Assembly (NCBI GenBank): GCA_029237695.1
Contig: CM055278.1
Span: 73,213,188-73,277,187, forward strand
DNA length: 64,000 bases
Direction of reading: 5' to 3'
Source of the DNA: Conchocele bisecta
Lineage: Eukaryota > Mollusca > Bivalvia > Lucinida > Thyasiridae
The notes beneath the pieces were generated by a model. The model was given only the letters and a program-made list of their open reading frames with translations. It was not told where the DNA came from and made no database searches. This document shows positions 10,391 to 21,770 of this stretch, in pieces. The position numbers and the translations under genes are program-made. Position 1 is the stretch's first letter; every line of letters begins with the position of its first letter.

Positions 10391-11252
10391 ATTCTAATGC
10401 ACCTAGTGTGCTCCCCGCTTTCTATAAACGTCGTAGCATATCACGAACAGTAATCTTTTTCATTACGTCAGCAGGTTGTTGTCGTCATATCGATAACCGC
10501 CTCACACCAAATGAATTTGAAGAAATTAACTCCGCCGAAGAATATTCCCATTTCAAATAGAGATTAACGGGACTTTTTCGAAGACATGTATACATTTATT
10601 CAACTGTAATGTTTATATTAACTATTGTATTGCTTTTGTATGTTTAGTATAGTCATGTATGTGCACATTGGAATTCGTAAAGTTATAGGCTGGTACCGGC
10701 ATATTGAGTTTGCATTTGAGCGCTTTATTAAATTTTTCTGCATTTTGGGCGGGTGGGGTAATATTTTTAGGAATTTGTTGAAGGGCCACCACACTGAAGC
10801 CACGTTTGTCAGCCGTTGGTAGATTCTCTTTTCCGCTTTCGGTTGTACATGTCAATATGGCCGAATGGATAACCGAAAATGTACCGAAATTAATTTGGAA
10901 ATATTTGCATTCCCCGCCGCGCTGGCCATTGTTTACAAAAGCGCGTAGGGTTACATAAATATGTCAAGTTGTAAAACACAGGCTGGTAAAACGGAGATTT
11001 TATATGCTGTGATTTTTCATATTTTATAGGCTCTGATTTCAATTGATCAATCAGATGCGTGCTTTCTAGTTTCGGTGCATTAGAATGTCACTTTGACGTC
11101 AAGTTGCTTAAGCTAAGCAACGTGATGTCAGATAGATACATTCCGACGATTGTAACATCAACGATGCCCCGGAAGTTGCTCTAAGAGAGGTTACTGGTAA
11201 TGTCCCAACTTCCAAGTTCGATAACCAGTTCATAAAGACTTGTAAATTGCAG
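10391..11252. other. Intron-like or intergenic stretch before SLC19 terminal exon
   Basis: Contains a second copy of a motif from 10170-10240 (GATGCCCCGGAAGT...CTAAGAG) at about 11163-11190. No coding exon is recognised. The segment is missing from block B. Confidence 0.5.
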
Positions 11253-11432
11253 TTTTACGTGTACGGCGGATATTTCGGCGTCATGTGTGCCGTGTTCACC
11301 GTCGTCGTCTTCTACAATGTCAAGGTTCACGGCTGTTGGTGTCGGACGGGCGGTTCTGTATACGATCTTCCCGTTTCTGATCACCCTGCACGCAGTGCCA
11401 GCGAAGAGAATGAAAAGGAGCAACGGTTCTGA
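11253..11432 (+). CDS. SLC19-family transporter, terminal coding exon
   Basis: Acceptor TAAATTGCAG precedes a phase-0 exon beginning FYVYGGYFGVMCAVFTVV and ending with TGA at 11430-11432 (59 residues). The first 25 residues fit the last membrane helix of SLC19 folate/thiamine transporters, which starts QFLVYGSYF in vertebrate members; the rest is a short polar tail (ending SEENEKEQRF). The phase matches the donor of the exon at 59371-59512, which also ends in phase 0. In block A that preceding exon is absent, and block B lacks this one. It could still be spliced to exons outside the window, but as assembled it has no adjacent partner. Confidence 0.7.
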   Translation, partial: FYVYGGYFGVMCAVFTVVVFYNVKVHGCWCRTGGSVYDLPVSDHPARSASEENEKEQRF

Positions 11433-11450
11433 CTAGTAACAATGATGACG

Positions 11451-11690
11451 GACAAGGGCGTGGCTAGTAATTGGGAGTGTATGTTATAATAGAACATGAT
11501 TAGCGACAAGTGATGTGCCATTGTAAATTATTGTTTAGTTCCTACAACCATTGTACAGTGGTGCATCTTGGACAAGGGCGTGGCTAGTAATTGGGAGTGT
11601 ATGTTACAAGAGAACATGATTAGCTACAAGTGATGTGTCATTGTAAATGCTTGTTTAGTTCCTACAACCATTGTACAGTTGTGCATCTTG
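11451..11690. repeat. 120-bp tandem duplication
   Basis: Two head-to-tail units of exactly 120 bp, 11451-11570 and 11571-11690, each starting GACAAGGGCGTGGCTAGTAA. They differ at only a handful of positions, so the duplication is recent. It begins 19 bp after the SLC19 stop codon. Confidence 0.9.
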
Positions 11691-11774
11691 TTCCTGTCAT
11701 TCGCAATTACTTAGCTTTAAATGAGCTTGCTTTCAAGTTAAACAGACATTAAACCGCCTTCAAGTAGGCCTGAT

Positions 11775-11985
11775 TTCCTTTTCTCTTGCCCATATCTCTG
11801 ACTGTGATTGGAGAAATGGGTGCATCCGCACCGTCTGATCAGGATCTACACATTTCGCATGTATATCAATAAAACACCCGTCATGCTTCTAACAAGGACT
11901 ATAGAGCGTTATCAGACCGCATGATTGTGTCATTTGATCCGGAGCTACATAGTTCATAAATCCCATAAGCCGTATGGACATACTT
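11775..11985. repeat. Dispersed repeat, 'GATCAGG' family
   Basis: Carries CCGCACCGTCTGATCAGGAT, GTCATGCTTCTAACAAG and AAATCCCATAAGCC, matching the copy at 59514-59770. Confidence 0.65.
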
Positions 11986-12041
11986 GTAGTCCATATATAT
12001 GTACAACAATCTTAAGACCAGTGATAACATTTATTAGTAAT

Positions 12042-12174
12042 GTTGGGCTAAGGCTAGTTCTGTACGTTGATGATTTCATTTTATTCGCGCCAGCCGAGAA
12101 GATTAATGAACATAAAGACATACTGTTACAATTGTTACAACAGTTAGGCTGGTGAAAAATCTCTTGTTAATACA
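12042..12174 (+). pseudogene. Reverse transcriptase fragment (block A)
   Basis: LYVDDFILFAPAEKINEHKD followed by a leucine-rich stretch and LGW is the YVDD-box segment of a reverse transcriptase, closest in style to DIRS-like or Ty3-like enzymes (family recalled, not searched). A 10-bp deletion relative to block B after LGW brings in a TGA. An hAT-type MITE interrupts the fragment at 12183. Only about 40 residues remain, so it is dead. Confidence 0.55.
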
Positions 12175-12182
12175 GTACACTC

Positions 12183-12386
12183 CACAAGTTGAAGTAACGG
12201 ACCGAGGTATATAAATACATTAAATATGCCTAAAAGCATCAATAAATGGAAAAAAAATAAGCTAAGATTATTTTTTTTCACTCCCTATATATAGACGTAT
12301 TTTTTAGCTTATTTTGTTTTCATTTATTGATGCTTTTAGGCATATTTAATGTATTTATAGACCTCGGTCCGTTACTTCAACCTGTG
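12183..12386. mobile_element. hAT-type MITE with 8-bp target duplication (block A)
   Basis: Ends CACAAGTTGAAGTAACGGAC and GTCCGTTACTTCAACCTGTG. Terminal repeats of about 75 bp include the AAATATGCCTAAAAGCATC stretch and its complement. Flanks are GTACACTC (12175-12182) and GTATACTC (12387-12394), an 8-bp duplication with one mismatch. Non-coding. The same insertion is in block B (60171-60369), and a long relative is at 22483-23538. Confidence 0.85.
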
Positions 12387-12394
12387 GTATACTC

Positions 12395-14099
12395 ATATAA
12401 CACTTCCTGATCGCGTGTTGTCTAGTTTCACTACTCCGTTGAGTCATTTGGGGAAACCCGAAATACCAGTCAAACTGAACAGGCGTATTTGGTCACTATT
12501 TTCTGCTTTCTCTTCGGATTTATTGAAACATGTAAGTAAATATATAATTATGTTCGTCCGTATGATTGTACAATTAAGGTGGGTGAGCGATATATACATA
12601 CAGTGTGTTTTTGATTTTGCATTGAGCTGGAAAGCGAGACTGTATTGTAACAAAATTTTATGACAATAACAAAATAGTAAAAATTGTAAGACGAAGGGGC
12701 CTATTGATTTTCCGATGACTTATCTCCCCTTGGCGGCCATTTTTATTTTTCGCACTCTGTATACTTGTCCACGCAATAACTTAGTTCTACTTCACCGCTC
12801 GTAACCAAATTCGGTCCACGTTTGACTGTTGACACACCTTTCCCTGTTAAACACATACATTAACTCTACAACATATTTAAATTTAAGTAAGTTTTCATTA
12901 ATAAGAAAAAAGTCGCCCTTCCCAATTTTGTTATTTTATGAAATTCGCCTGGTGGCGGTACCACTGGCTCTCCATGGTATTTTTGCTCTCCGAGCAATTA
13001 GCAAGCGACATGGGTGCTTCAAAGGATGTAGAAAAGCGAAGACAACACACTTCTACAAATTATATTAAACCAAACTGTAAAATATGTCGGTTTTCTGGAA
13101 AGTTTTGTGCCTGCTTAATATACAAAATACGTCAAGGATAAATAGTTTTCGCCTTTCTGTCCGTCCGTCTATCCGTCCCTCTGTCCATCTGTAACATAAA
13201 CTTAACATTTTATTATTATGTCTAGGACAGTGAAGTAAGTATCTAGGAAATGTAAAATGTATGTTTTGTATTTTATTATTTGAATTATTTATTAAAAGAA
13301 TACAAAATTGGCATGATTTGATGTATATATATCCAGATAATGGTACTCGTTTAATCCAAAACCATGTACATTGTTGGGTCTGATTTGAAAATATGGTCTT
13401 TAAAGATGTATGAAATTTCATACATTCCTACAAAATAAAGTACCAATAATGGAAATCCGTTGTATCCAAAACACAGATTTATGCTGCATAAAAGGGAATT
13501 TCTGGAAAAATCCCTTTTTATTTGGGAAAGCGTAATGTGTAAACGTTTTTGTACCATATCCCGGTAGGTCATCGTCATTATTAGCCGATCTATAAATGGA
13601 TCGGCTATATATTGGTTATCCATCGGTTTGTGAAAAAGTTTGTAACCACCCTTTTCTCCTATATTCGGTAATCTACAAACGCGAAATTTGTTGTATCACT
13701 TCCAAACTACATCAACGCTATAATTTTTCATTTTTGGCCATTATCTCTGTTTAAAACTTTAAATAAGCGAAATAACACAATTTTTTAATAAATTAACGTA
13801 AATAACTACAAGAGTTCGGCGGTATGAATAAAGTTTTGACGTCACAAACCGGAAGCTCCGCCATGTTCCAATATCCCGATACACAAATCAAAACACGCTC
13901 GAAGTTTGACCTAAATTCAGTTAGTTAGTGGGTGTGGAGTGTTCTATATACGGATATAGTCATCGTAAAGATCGCGAAAGGACACTGGAATAGTATAGAT
14001 TGCCTGCAGTAATCACAAATCAAGGTGTGGAATGCGAGAAACTGAGTTCGGATCGGACACGTAAGCTGGTGTAATCATTATATTGTGTGTGAACCCCAC
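12395..14099. other. Gene-free stretch shared by blocks A and B
   Basis: Matches 60370-62040 with few differences. Small indels include about 29 bp of block A sequence near 13005-13035 that block B lacks. It contains TGTCCGTCCGTCTATCCGTC near 13160, TTGACGTCACAAACCGGAAG near 13835 and the hairpin AGCCGATCTATAAATGGATCGGCT near 13582. Short open frames here have stops and indels between the copies, so I do not call a gene. Confidence 0.6.
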
Positions 14100-14832
14100 C
14101 CAGAGCTCCCGCTCCAGATAAGCTGCGTATTTGCGTAAATTCCCAATTAAAATTGCCAAAAACCCAATTGAAATCAGAAGTAGTGAGTATCAAAAAGCAA
14201 TGAGAATAATTGTGGTACCTTTATCATGCTGCAGAAAACAATAAACAGACCACAATATAGCATATTTTCCTTATTTTTCCATTAAAACACATCCAAGGAG
14301 ACAATTCTAATGAAATGTCAAGATATGTTTTCATTTCGAAACAAACTATTCAATAATTGCTGTCTGTTGATGTGTAAACAGTAGTGTGATTTAATTTTAC
14401 CCAATTCAAATTTTTAAATACCCAATTGCTTCAGAACTGATGGAGTAACAAAACTCAATTACTAATTCCAGAGCTCCAGATAAGGTGCGTATTGGCGTAT
14501 TTTATGCAATTATTTTAGCTGAATTGATTATCAAAAGTGAGACTACACAATACGCACAACAATGTGAAAATACGCATTGATTTTCAAATTGAATAGTGAA
14601 GATACTGTCATAATGTTAAAAATTCACTTAGTTGAGCTTTGTTGCAGCTCAAATAAGTGAATGTTTAAATTCGTTATATTTTTTTCATAATTTTTTCCCT
14701 ATTTTGTAATGAAGAAAATCAATAATCCATCTGTAAAAGTAAAATAGGCAATGCTTTTGAAATCAGGGGGTGTAGTACGCTTTAGACACAAAACTTATCT
14801 GGAGCGCTGTAATTCCTTATCTGGAGCCCTGC
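14100..14832. mobile_element. TIR element(s) with 'CTCCAGATAAG' ends (block A)
   Basis: GCTCCAGATAAGCTGCGTAT at about 14112, CAGAGCTCCAGATAAGGTGC at about 14469, and inverted ends CTTATCTGGAGCGCTG (about 14796-14811) and CCTTATCTGGAGCCCTG (about 14816-14832) suggest one element nested in another of the same family. A hairpin lies at 14621-14662 (TTCACTTAGTTGAGCTTTG and CAGCTCAAATAAGTGAA). Non-coding. The block B counterpart is 62040-62770. Confidence 0.6.
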
Positions 14833-15386
14833 GGCCACCCACTGAATTATATTGTTTGACACCCGTGCTTTCACAGACAATACAAAATTGCATTTTGTGT
14901 GGAATTTCATGAAAAATGTTTACAGATTTTGCGATATTTACTGCAAATCATGCCAAACTTTGATGAAATTATCAGAGCAAATGCAGAATGTCACCATGTT
15001 GTCACCATTCAATGTTATTTATGAAAGATATTGTAAAATTTGTAAATATATTTCATCAAAGTGCTCACATGTTTGTACATGCAAAATCACATGGCGCATG
15101 TCATATGTATAAAATTTGTCATAAATTGTCAATATTTCAGTGATATTTCATATAACTTAGAGTACACCTTTTCTTTTTTATTTCTCCTCAAAAGTGCATG
15201 TAAATGTTGTGACCACTCATCTGAACCGTCTCCGCAAGAATGTTCAGATGGTGTATGTAACATATACTTCCGAGAAGAAATAATAAAAATAAGTTATTAT
15301 ATTGTAATTAAATGTGAAAAGTTACAATATCCGACAAGTACACATGTATTTATTTGTTTTTAATATATATTATGTATATGTTTCAG
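14833..15386. other. Gene-free stretch before transposase exon
   Basis: Contains GATATTTACTGCAAATCATG and AGAGCAAATGCAGAATGTCA, related to the fold-back at 48693-48887 and to 17620-17740. It ends in the acceptor TATATGTTTCAG for the transposase exon. An upstream THAP-coding exon would be expected here but was not recognised. Confidence 0.5.
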
Positions 15387-16780
15387 GAAAGAAGGCAGAG
15401 TTGTATGACCATCTTAACCCAAACTGGGCACCATCAGTTAATCTGGGCGGACAAAAGCGAGCACCATCTACATCAAGATATGATCGGCAGCAGGAAAAGA
15501 AGAGAAGGAAGCCAGCTGAATCCACAACTATTGTTGGACCTGATCACACTGAGACGGGTATGGATATGGTGACAGCGTTGATGAAGACGGCGTTCAGTCA
15601 CAGACTGAAGTTGATGGTCCACTCATGGAGGCTATGTCGCTGGAGCTGCAGGAACTGCGTACAGAGAATGGGGAGCTTAAGGAAAAAGTGGCCCATTTGG
15701 AAACTAAATTTACTGCAAGTTATTTTAAGGGTAGTGACGAGAAGGTGAAACATTTAACAGGATTACCATCATTCACAGTTCTATCTATATTGTTTGGGCT
15801 CACATGGGCTGCGGATAGAGACAGGGAGATATGGTAGGAATCGCATAGAGCGCATTCAAAGAGTATGCACTATGTGCGATTCAGGAGACATCGAAGACGC
15901 CTATCATTTTATTATCATATGTCCGTCTCTCACACACATTAGATCGCAGTATATTGGTTCATTCTACAGGTTGAGACCAAGCGTATTCAAGTTTACGTCG
16001 CTATTAGCTACACATCATAAAAGAACGGTCGTAAATTTGTGTAAATATTTAAAAGAAGCATTCGAGTACAGAAAATCAGCCATTCTCTAATGTTAATGTG
16101 TTCACTCTTGGAATACTATCTACTATTTTGTATATACATGTATTTGTTTATATGACGAGAAACTTGTATGAGTTTAAGTCAATAAATTCTATTCTATTCT
16201 ATTCTTTAATTTTCTGGAACCTCACCTGCCATCCAGTCTGGTCATGCCCAAATTGAAGGTAATGATATTGACATTAGTGAAATTTTAGCGACTAAATTTG
16301 TCAAACTCTTTCTTACGTATGAATTTGACACTACTCAATCAACAATATCTAGACTTTTTTACACGGACAATTGACTGTATGTACAAGCGGCTAAAGAAAG
16401 TCATTGAGAAAAACCATGCCAATGGAATTTAGGAAGTACTTCGGCCACAGGTGTGCAGTGATAATTGATTGTTTTGAGGTATTTATTGAGAAACAAAGTG
16501 GTTTGAAAGCCAGAGTAGAAACCTGAACTTCATACAAACACCACCACACTGTGAAATTTCTAATTAGAATTACTCCTCAAGGCAGTGTGTCCTTCATATC
16601 GAAAGCATGGGGTGATCGTGTGAGTGACAAGTTTGTGACAGAGAACAGTGACTTCCTGTCCAAGTTATTACCTGGGGATTTAGTGTTGGCGGACAGAGGA
16701 TTTGATGTCAAGGACAGTGTTGGCTCGGTAGCTGCAGAAGTGAAGATTCACTTATTTCGCCATCAAACATTTACTTTTCT
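15387..16780 (+). pseudogene. THAP/DDE_Tnp_4-type transposase, broken by a LINE (block A)
   Basis: After the acceptor at 15386 the frame reads KKAELYDHLNPNWAPSVNLG, the linker that normally follows a THAP zinc finger, then a Gln/Glu-rich coiled segment and SDEKVKHLTGLPSFTVLSIL, typical of the helix-turn-helix preceding a DDE_Tnp_4 domain. The domain resumes after the LINE insertion with [26 protein letters not shown] and LVLADRGFD, which hold two candidate catalytic aspartates. Frameshifts occur near 15565, 16300 and 16430, and a TGA sits at about 16523, so it is inactive. ISL2EU-like transposons encode such proteins; assignment to that group is inference. The last part runs to about KIH before unrelated sequence begins. 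Confidence 0.7.
15796..16207 (+). mobile_element. LINE 3' end inserted in the transposase
   Basis: Block B reads straight through (ATTGTTTAATTTTCTGG at about 63732), so this 0.41-kb insert is defined by its empty site. It encodes the end of a non-LTR ORF2 with a CxxC...H...C motif (CTMCDSGDIEDAYHFIIICP), a stop, a short 3' UTR and a (TTCTA)n tail. Only TTT could be a target duplication. It is strongly 5' truncated. A simple-repeat tail instead of poly(A) is typical of CR1-like and related LINEs. Confidence 0.85.
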
Positions 16781-16806
16781 ATTGATTGCAAGGAAATAGC
16801 GATTCT

Positions 16807-16930
16807 GCGATTTCGGTCGGCTGCCAGCATGGCACCGGTAAACAGGTTGTCTGTCGGTCGGTATAGTCGACTATACCGACTGACAGCCGACCTGTTTATC
16901 TGTACCATGCCAGCAGCCGACCGAAATCGC
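16807..16930. repeat. 124-bp palindrome
   Basis: GCGATTTCGGTCGGCTGCC pairs with GGCAGCAGCCGACCGAAATCGC-type sequence at the right end; centre CGGTATAGTCGACTATACCG. Arms are about 58 bp. It lies directly behind the transposase remnant. Confidence 0.85.
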
Positions 16931-17345
16931 TGAATTGGTATTCCTGGGCCAGGAGTGTGGAATTTCTTCATCAGATTTGCTGGCACCTTTTGAAATTAAA
17001 ATCATATACATATCCCAATTCAAAACCATTTTTAATAGAAGCTAAACATGTATACTTTATCATTTATTCCGTTATCATAATTATCACATAAAGCATGTAA
17101 TAATAAAGTATAAACACTCATAGTAAGCATGATATTACTTCCTTGCAATGGTAATATGACGAGTGTATGCACAGATCAGCCTGCAAATTCACATACAGGA
17201 GTGTGCTAGCAGATTAATATCCAGATTGATCAAACCCCATAAGGCCTTTTTCTCAAGCCACGGTCACATAACTTTTCTCAAGGCCCCGGTCACATATACT
17301 TTTCTATATTTGTGATGCACCGTTAGAGAAACAGTCCACTTACTT
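16931..17345. other. Gene-free stretch
   Basis: AT-rich, with a fragment of the 'GATCAGCCTG' dispersed repeat at about 17170-17275 (CAGATCAGCCTGCAAATTC and CCCCATAAGGCC). Nothing else is recognised. Confidence 0.5.
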
Positions 17346-17559
17346 CACTGGTGCTGCACTCCGTGCCGATGGAAATATTTCAAGACAATCCACTTGAAAG
17401 ATACAATAGGCGACATTAATTGTAAAAAAAATGTTTCAAGACGAGTAGTAATTTTATTGATTTTTAACACTCATCTAGAAACATTTTATAATGGTGCATA
17501 TTGTATTTTTCAAGTGGATTGTCTTACATTTTCCACCGGCGCGGAGTGCAGCACCAGTG
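17346..17559. mobile_element. 214-bp inverted-repeat element
   Basis: CACTGGTGCTGCACTCCGTG at the left is inverted at the right as CGCGGAGTGCAGCACCAGTG. CAAGACAATCCACTTGAAAG and CAAGTGGATTGTCTTAC extend the arms to about 65 bp. It is related to the TGCAGTGCATCACCGGTG and GTACATCACCAGTG ends at 25934-26184, 7985-8026 and 56585-56610. Confidence 0.8.
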
Positions 17560-18876
17560 TAATAATGATAATTAAGATGTGCCATGTGTTTTGTACCTAC
17601 AAAAATGGGCGTAATTTCATAAAAAAATACAAAATTTACGATATTTTCCTGGAATGACACCGAAGGTTGTCGAAATTTTCAGAGCAAATGCGGAATTCTA
17701 TTCCACATTTTCTTTGAGAAGTTCATCAACTTTCAGAATATTTATGAAATTGCGCACCTGTTTGTAGATACAACATCACATGGTGCGTCTCGATTATACA
17801 GACAGTATATCTGCATTGGCAATATATACATGTACATTGAAGTTCACATACAGTACTTGCACACCAAATTAATCACCTTTTTACACGCTTGTTTTTCTTA
17901 AATTCTACAGTCTGGGCAATAGGTATATATATAAGATTCCGGCACCTCGTGTTAATTTATGGCACCCGGTGTTTTTATAAACTTGAATGTATAAGGTTTC
18001 CAAAAATTCCGGGTGCCATTTTTTTAAACCAAGTTTAAGGTCAATTCAAGGTCATTGAACTTTATGCTTGACGGAAGTCGAAAATTGCCAATATATGAGC
18101 CAATAGGTAGGTCATGGTCCTTAACCTGGAAATTGGTGGAAGTTGTTCAAAAACATTTCAGATGGATATATTAAAGAATTTACGTAAACTACACTAATAT
18201 TCAGTATATTATTATCATATTTTCAAGATGCCCGCCAAAAATCGCGTATTTATGAGATTTCGGTTGACTTGCTACATGTACATATTTGTGTAATGCTAAG
18301 CGCCTTCACCTATATTCAAAGGTTAATTCTTTCAACTGGAATAATATTTCAGTTAATATACTCCATTGTCAGAAAACTCAAAATGGCCTCCTAGAAAATG
18401 TCAAATCCATAGTAATTTACTAAATATAACTGGGAGAATTTGTTTGGGGAGGAAATCAACACTTCTCTCACTTTTCCCTGAGATTCTGTAACTACTAAAG
18501 TGTGGACATACATGTATATTGAACCCTGATTTGATCAGCTAATAACATCATGCTCTGCATGACTTTTCATATTTTGTATTAGCTACACAGGTTGCACTAT
18601 AGTGTTACACCACGATGAATGATAAACAATTGCGTAATTGCATTTACATTTCGCGCACTAAAATATAGGAAAAAACTGAACTACTGTGCGAACATATTTG
18701 GTTTATGAGAATTGTCTCCTTTGCATTACATTCTCCACATGTTCGAGGCCGTTGTATTTATCCATGCAAGAAAGAGTGCTGAATATTGTCAACTGCAGTA
18801 ATGCACTAGTGGATTGTTGGATACATGCACTGTGCAAGAGTGTCTAAATGTTATGTAAATAAAAAGTTACTGTATC
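17560..18876. other. Gene-free stretch
   Basis: Contains a diverged relic of the 48693-48887 fold-back (GAGCAAATGCGGAATTCTAT near 17678). The remainder is AT-rich with no convincing ORF, RNA gene or transposon end. Confidence 0.5.
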
Positions 18877-19271
18877 AAGGTGTATGATCACGTGGTACTA
18901 ACAACAACAACAAGTAACAATTCAAAGTACGTATTCTTGTATAGTGTCCTTATTACGTAACGGATTTTGATGTAATATGGCGCATCAAACGCGTCTTGTT
19001 AAGCTGCATTTGGTGGTCTCTATACTTTGGCCCAAACTTCTGTCGTTTTTGCGAAGAATCGATTTCCGTGTCTCCGACTCGGAAATCGATTCTTCGCAAA
19101 AACTACATAAGTCTATGCCGAACTCTCTAGACCACCAAATGCAGCTCATGAAGACGCGTTTGCTGCGCCATATTTCATCAAAATCCGTTGCATATTAAGG
19201 AAAATATCAAATAATACTTATTTTGGAGTGGGCGACGTTGTTGTTGGTGTAACCACGTGATCATGCACCTT
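18877..19271. mobile_element. 395-bp fold-back element
   Basis: The left end AAGGTGTATGATCACGTGG is inverted at the right as CCACGTGATCATGCACCTT. Pairing continues through GGCGCATCAAACGCGTCTTG versus AGACGCGTTTGCTGCGCCAT to the centre GAAATCGATTCTTCGC. Nearly the whole element is one hairpin. Non-coding. Confidence 0.85.
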
Positions 19272-20000
19272 GTGTATGCTTCAGAAATAATCTGTTTGTT
19301 GATACAAACAATTATACAACCGGGGTTCGTGTCCGGTGGTGATGCTTTCTACTACTTGTGTGACGACCAGCATCCCCTCACTCATGCGCTAGCCGGGAAG
19401 GGGTTACCCCATTAAACGTGTCTACATACACGTTTCTTGTAATGAAACGTACTAAACTTATAATTAACTCTTAGAAAGCCCAAACCAGAGATTATCATCT
19501 GCTTTTTTTATGCTTAAGATATGTTTTAACAATACACATGTTGGACAGCACATGATAATTGTCTACATTGGAGACAATTATCAGGTGCTTACAAAATGGT
19601 TTTCATTACGAACAAGAAAATGTGGCCTGTCGGCACAGGAATGCCCCCGGGTGGCGGATTCATTTTCGAAACTCCGGCGAACTTCTTAATGTGCCAGACG
19701 GACACACGGACACACAGTCCAAACACTATATGCCACCGGCTCTACCAAGACCGGTGGAATACTGAAAATAAACGGCAGACGACAAAATTGAATTCAACAT
19801 TGTAATGGTTAGTCATGCATACATACATGAATAACCTGACTGGCACTTGGGTAGCCTGGACTGACCATGCAGAATAATTTCGGCGGCATGTCTCGCTTTC
19901 CGTTTTGACTGCGGAACACTGGATTCTACTCAGGCATGTATACGTTATTTAGTTTTGCTTAGGGTCAACCCTACATACAAGTATTAAGATGATCGTACCT
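19272..20000. other. Gene-free stretch with repeat fragments
   Basis: 19320-19430 holds GGTTCGTGTCC, a B-box-like motif, and may be a SINE remnant. 19580-19765 contains ACGGACACACGGACACACAG followed by CCACCGGC...GACCGGTGG, a repeat type common in bivalve introns (recalled). No gene. Confidence 0.45.
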
Positions 20001-20122
20001 ACATGTATACAGTGGGGTCAGCGTGTAAGTGCACACACTAACGAACACGACAGGTTGGAACCAACCTGTCGTGTTCGTTCGTGTGTGCACTTACACACGC
20101 TGACCCCATTGTACATACATGT
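20001..20122. repeat. 122-bp palindrome
   Basis: ACATGTATACAGTGGGGTCA pairs with TGACCCCATTGTACATACATGT. Pairing continues to the centre ACAGGTTGGAACCAACCTGT. It is one of the most perfect palindromes in the window. Confidence 0.9.
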
Positions 20123-20519
20123 ACTGTAAAGTGGGCGTCATTTGCGTAATGGGACTTCATATGTATGTTTGTCATACATGTATATAGTATGGTCACCTTT
20201 TAACTCGTTTGTTTATATTTTCAGAGGATATGACACTACAGTAATACGTTAATCTATTTGATGGAACGAACGTTTCTTTCTGATTCCTGATGCGTAAAGA
20301 AGACAAATGATAGTTGGTAACGACACGTGTGTATACATGTAAATTAGAACACCACGTCCGTCTCCACTGAACTGTTTTGTTTAGTGGCAACACTTGCAGG
20401 TATGCCTAGACAGTCTGTTTTATTGTGTATGTCCCACATGAAAATCCAGTAGTTTCTGATAAAATTTCGCACCTGTTTGGGCTAATAATTAACGATATAC
20501 AATGTATGTTGCTTTAGAA

Positions 20520-20745
20520 ACATAACGGGCGTTTCATTCATGGAATAGCGAACAGTGTATACCCTGATCAGACTACACGGATGTGCCTACTACGCTGGTG
20601 GCATACCCCATAAGCCCCGTTTTTCCAGTATCATCCACAAATACAGTTGTTATGTGCAAATACTGAATAAGGTGCGAAATTTGATCAGAAACTACACTAG
20701 TCATAAATCGCATAAGCCCAATGTTGCCAATCAGTCACATTTATG
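20520..20745. repeat. Dispersed repeat, 'GATCAGG' family
   Basis: GCGAACAGTGTATACCCTGATCAGACTACACGGATG (20550-20585) and CCCCATAAGCCCCGTTTTTCCAG identify the inverted form of the family; CATAAATCGCATAAGCCCAA at about 20702 repeats its tail. Confidence 0.6.
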
Positions 20746-20929
20746 TTCCTATTTTTGTTTGTAGTAGCTGTTTAAATCACTAACGAACTAACTAATATTT
20801 AACAACAATGTATGTTCAAACATGATTCCGTGGTGTAAGAGTCATGTCAGTTATGTTTATTGCACGTGCCGCAGTTATGGTATAATTTAGACAGTCTGTT
20901 AAGTTGACATATTTTTGGTACATTAACAT

Positions 20930-21770
20930 AGTGACAATTAACCTGTCAATAGGAACAGTTAGTAAACCTAACTGCATTTTATGAACAAGTTCATAGTGAC
21001 AAATGCTTGTTTCAGAACGAAAATCGTATGAACCTTTTCATATTGACTGCATTACATGTTCATGTATGTGATGAACAACGTTATAACGGTCGTTGCAACG
21101 ATGAATGTTGTTAATTAGTTCTCATGCAAATTTTCGTAACGTTTGGAGGCGAAAAAAACGTGTAGAGCATTTTATTTTGAAATTAGTCTGAGAATATAAT
21201 TGACAAGTTTTGTAAGTGCGTTTTATGCTTTCATAGTGAAGTTTATGAACATTTTCATAGCTACTAATGTTTGTTTCAGAACGGAAATATTATGCAACTT
21301 TTCATAGCGACTAATGTCTACAATATGTGGGAGCGATGGTACGTTTTTGTGAAAATTTTCATAGCGACTGATAGTTGTCTGAAAACAGTAATGTTATGAA
21401 CATTTTCATAGCTACTTCAATATGTGAGAGTGACGGTTTATGAAATTGATCATAGTGTGAGGCATATTGCATTTAGTTAGAAGGATAGTACGGTTTATGA
21501 ACGTTTCATCATGACTATTGTTTGTCTGAGAACAGAATGTTATGACATTTTTCATAGTGACTTCAATATGTGAGTAACAACGGTGGTTGAACTGGTGATT
21601 ACTGAGAAATTCTTATGAAAATATTCATTATGCTTGAAGGCAAAGGAGATTGTAGAGAGATGCACTCTATGAAATCGTTCATGGTGACACCAATCAGTCG
21701 TCGGCTAATACAGTGTGGTGAAATATTATGATAATTTTCATAGTCAAGTCAAGTCTGAATTTTTCATAAC
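20930..21770. repeat. Degenerate tandem repeat region
   Basis: The phrase TTATGAACATTTTCATAGTGACT and variants occur about ten times, often followed by AATGTTTGTCTGAGAACAG or TTCAATATGTGAGAGTGACGG. Spacing is irregular at roughly 60-130 bp. It looks like an old minisatellite. Non-coding. Confidence 0.7.

Noticed and set aside
11181..11423. 80-codon minus-strand frame with a hydrophobic start
   Set aside because: The plus strand of the same bases matches the SLC19 terminal exon with a proper acceptor and phase, so this is its antisense shadow.
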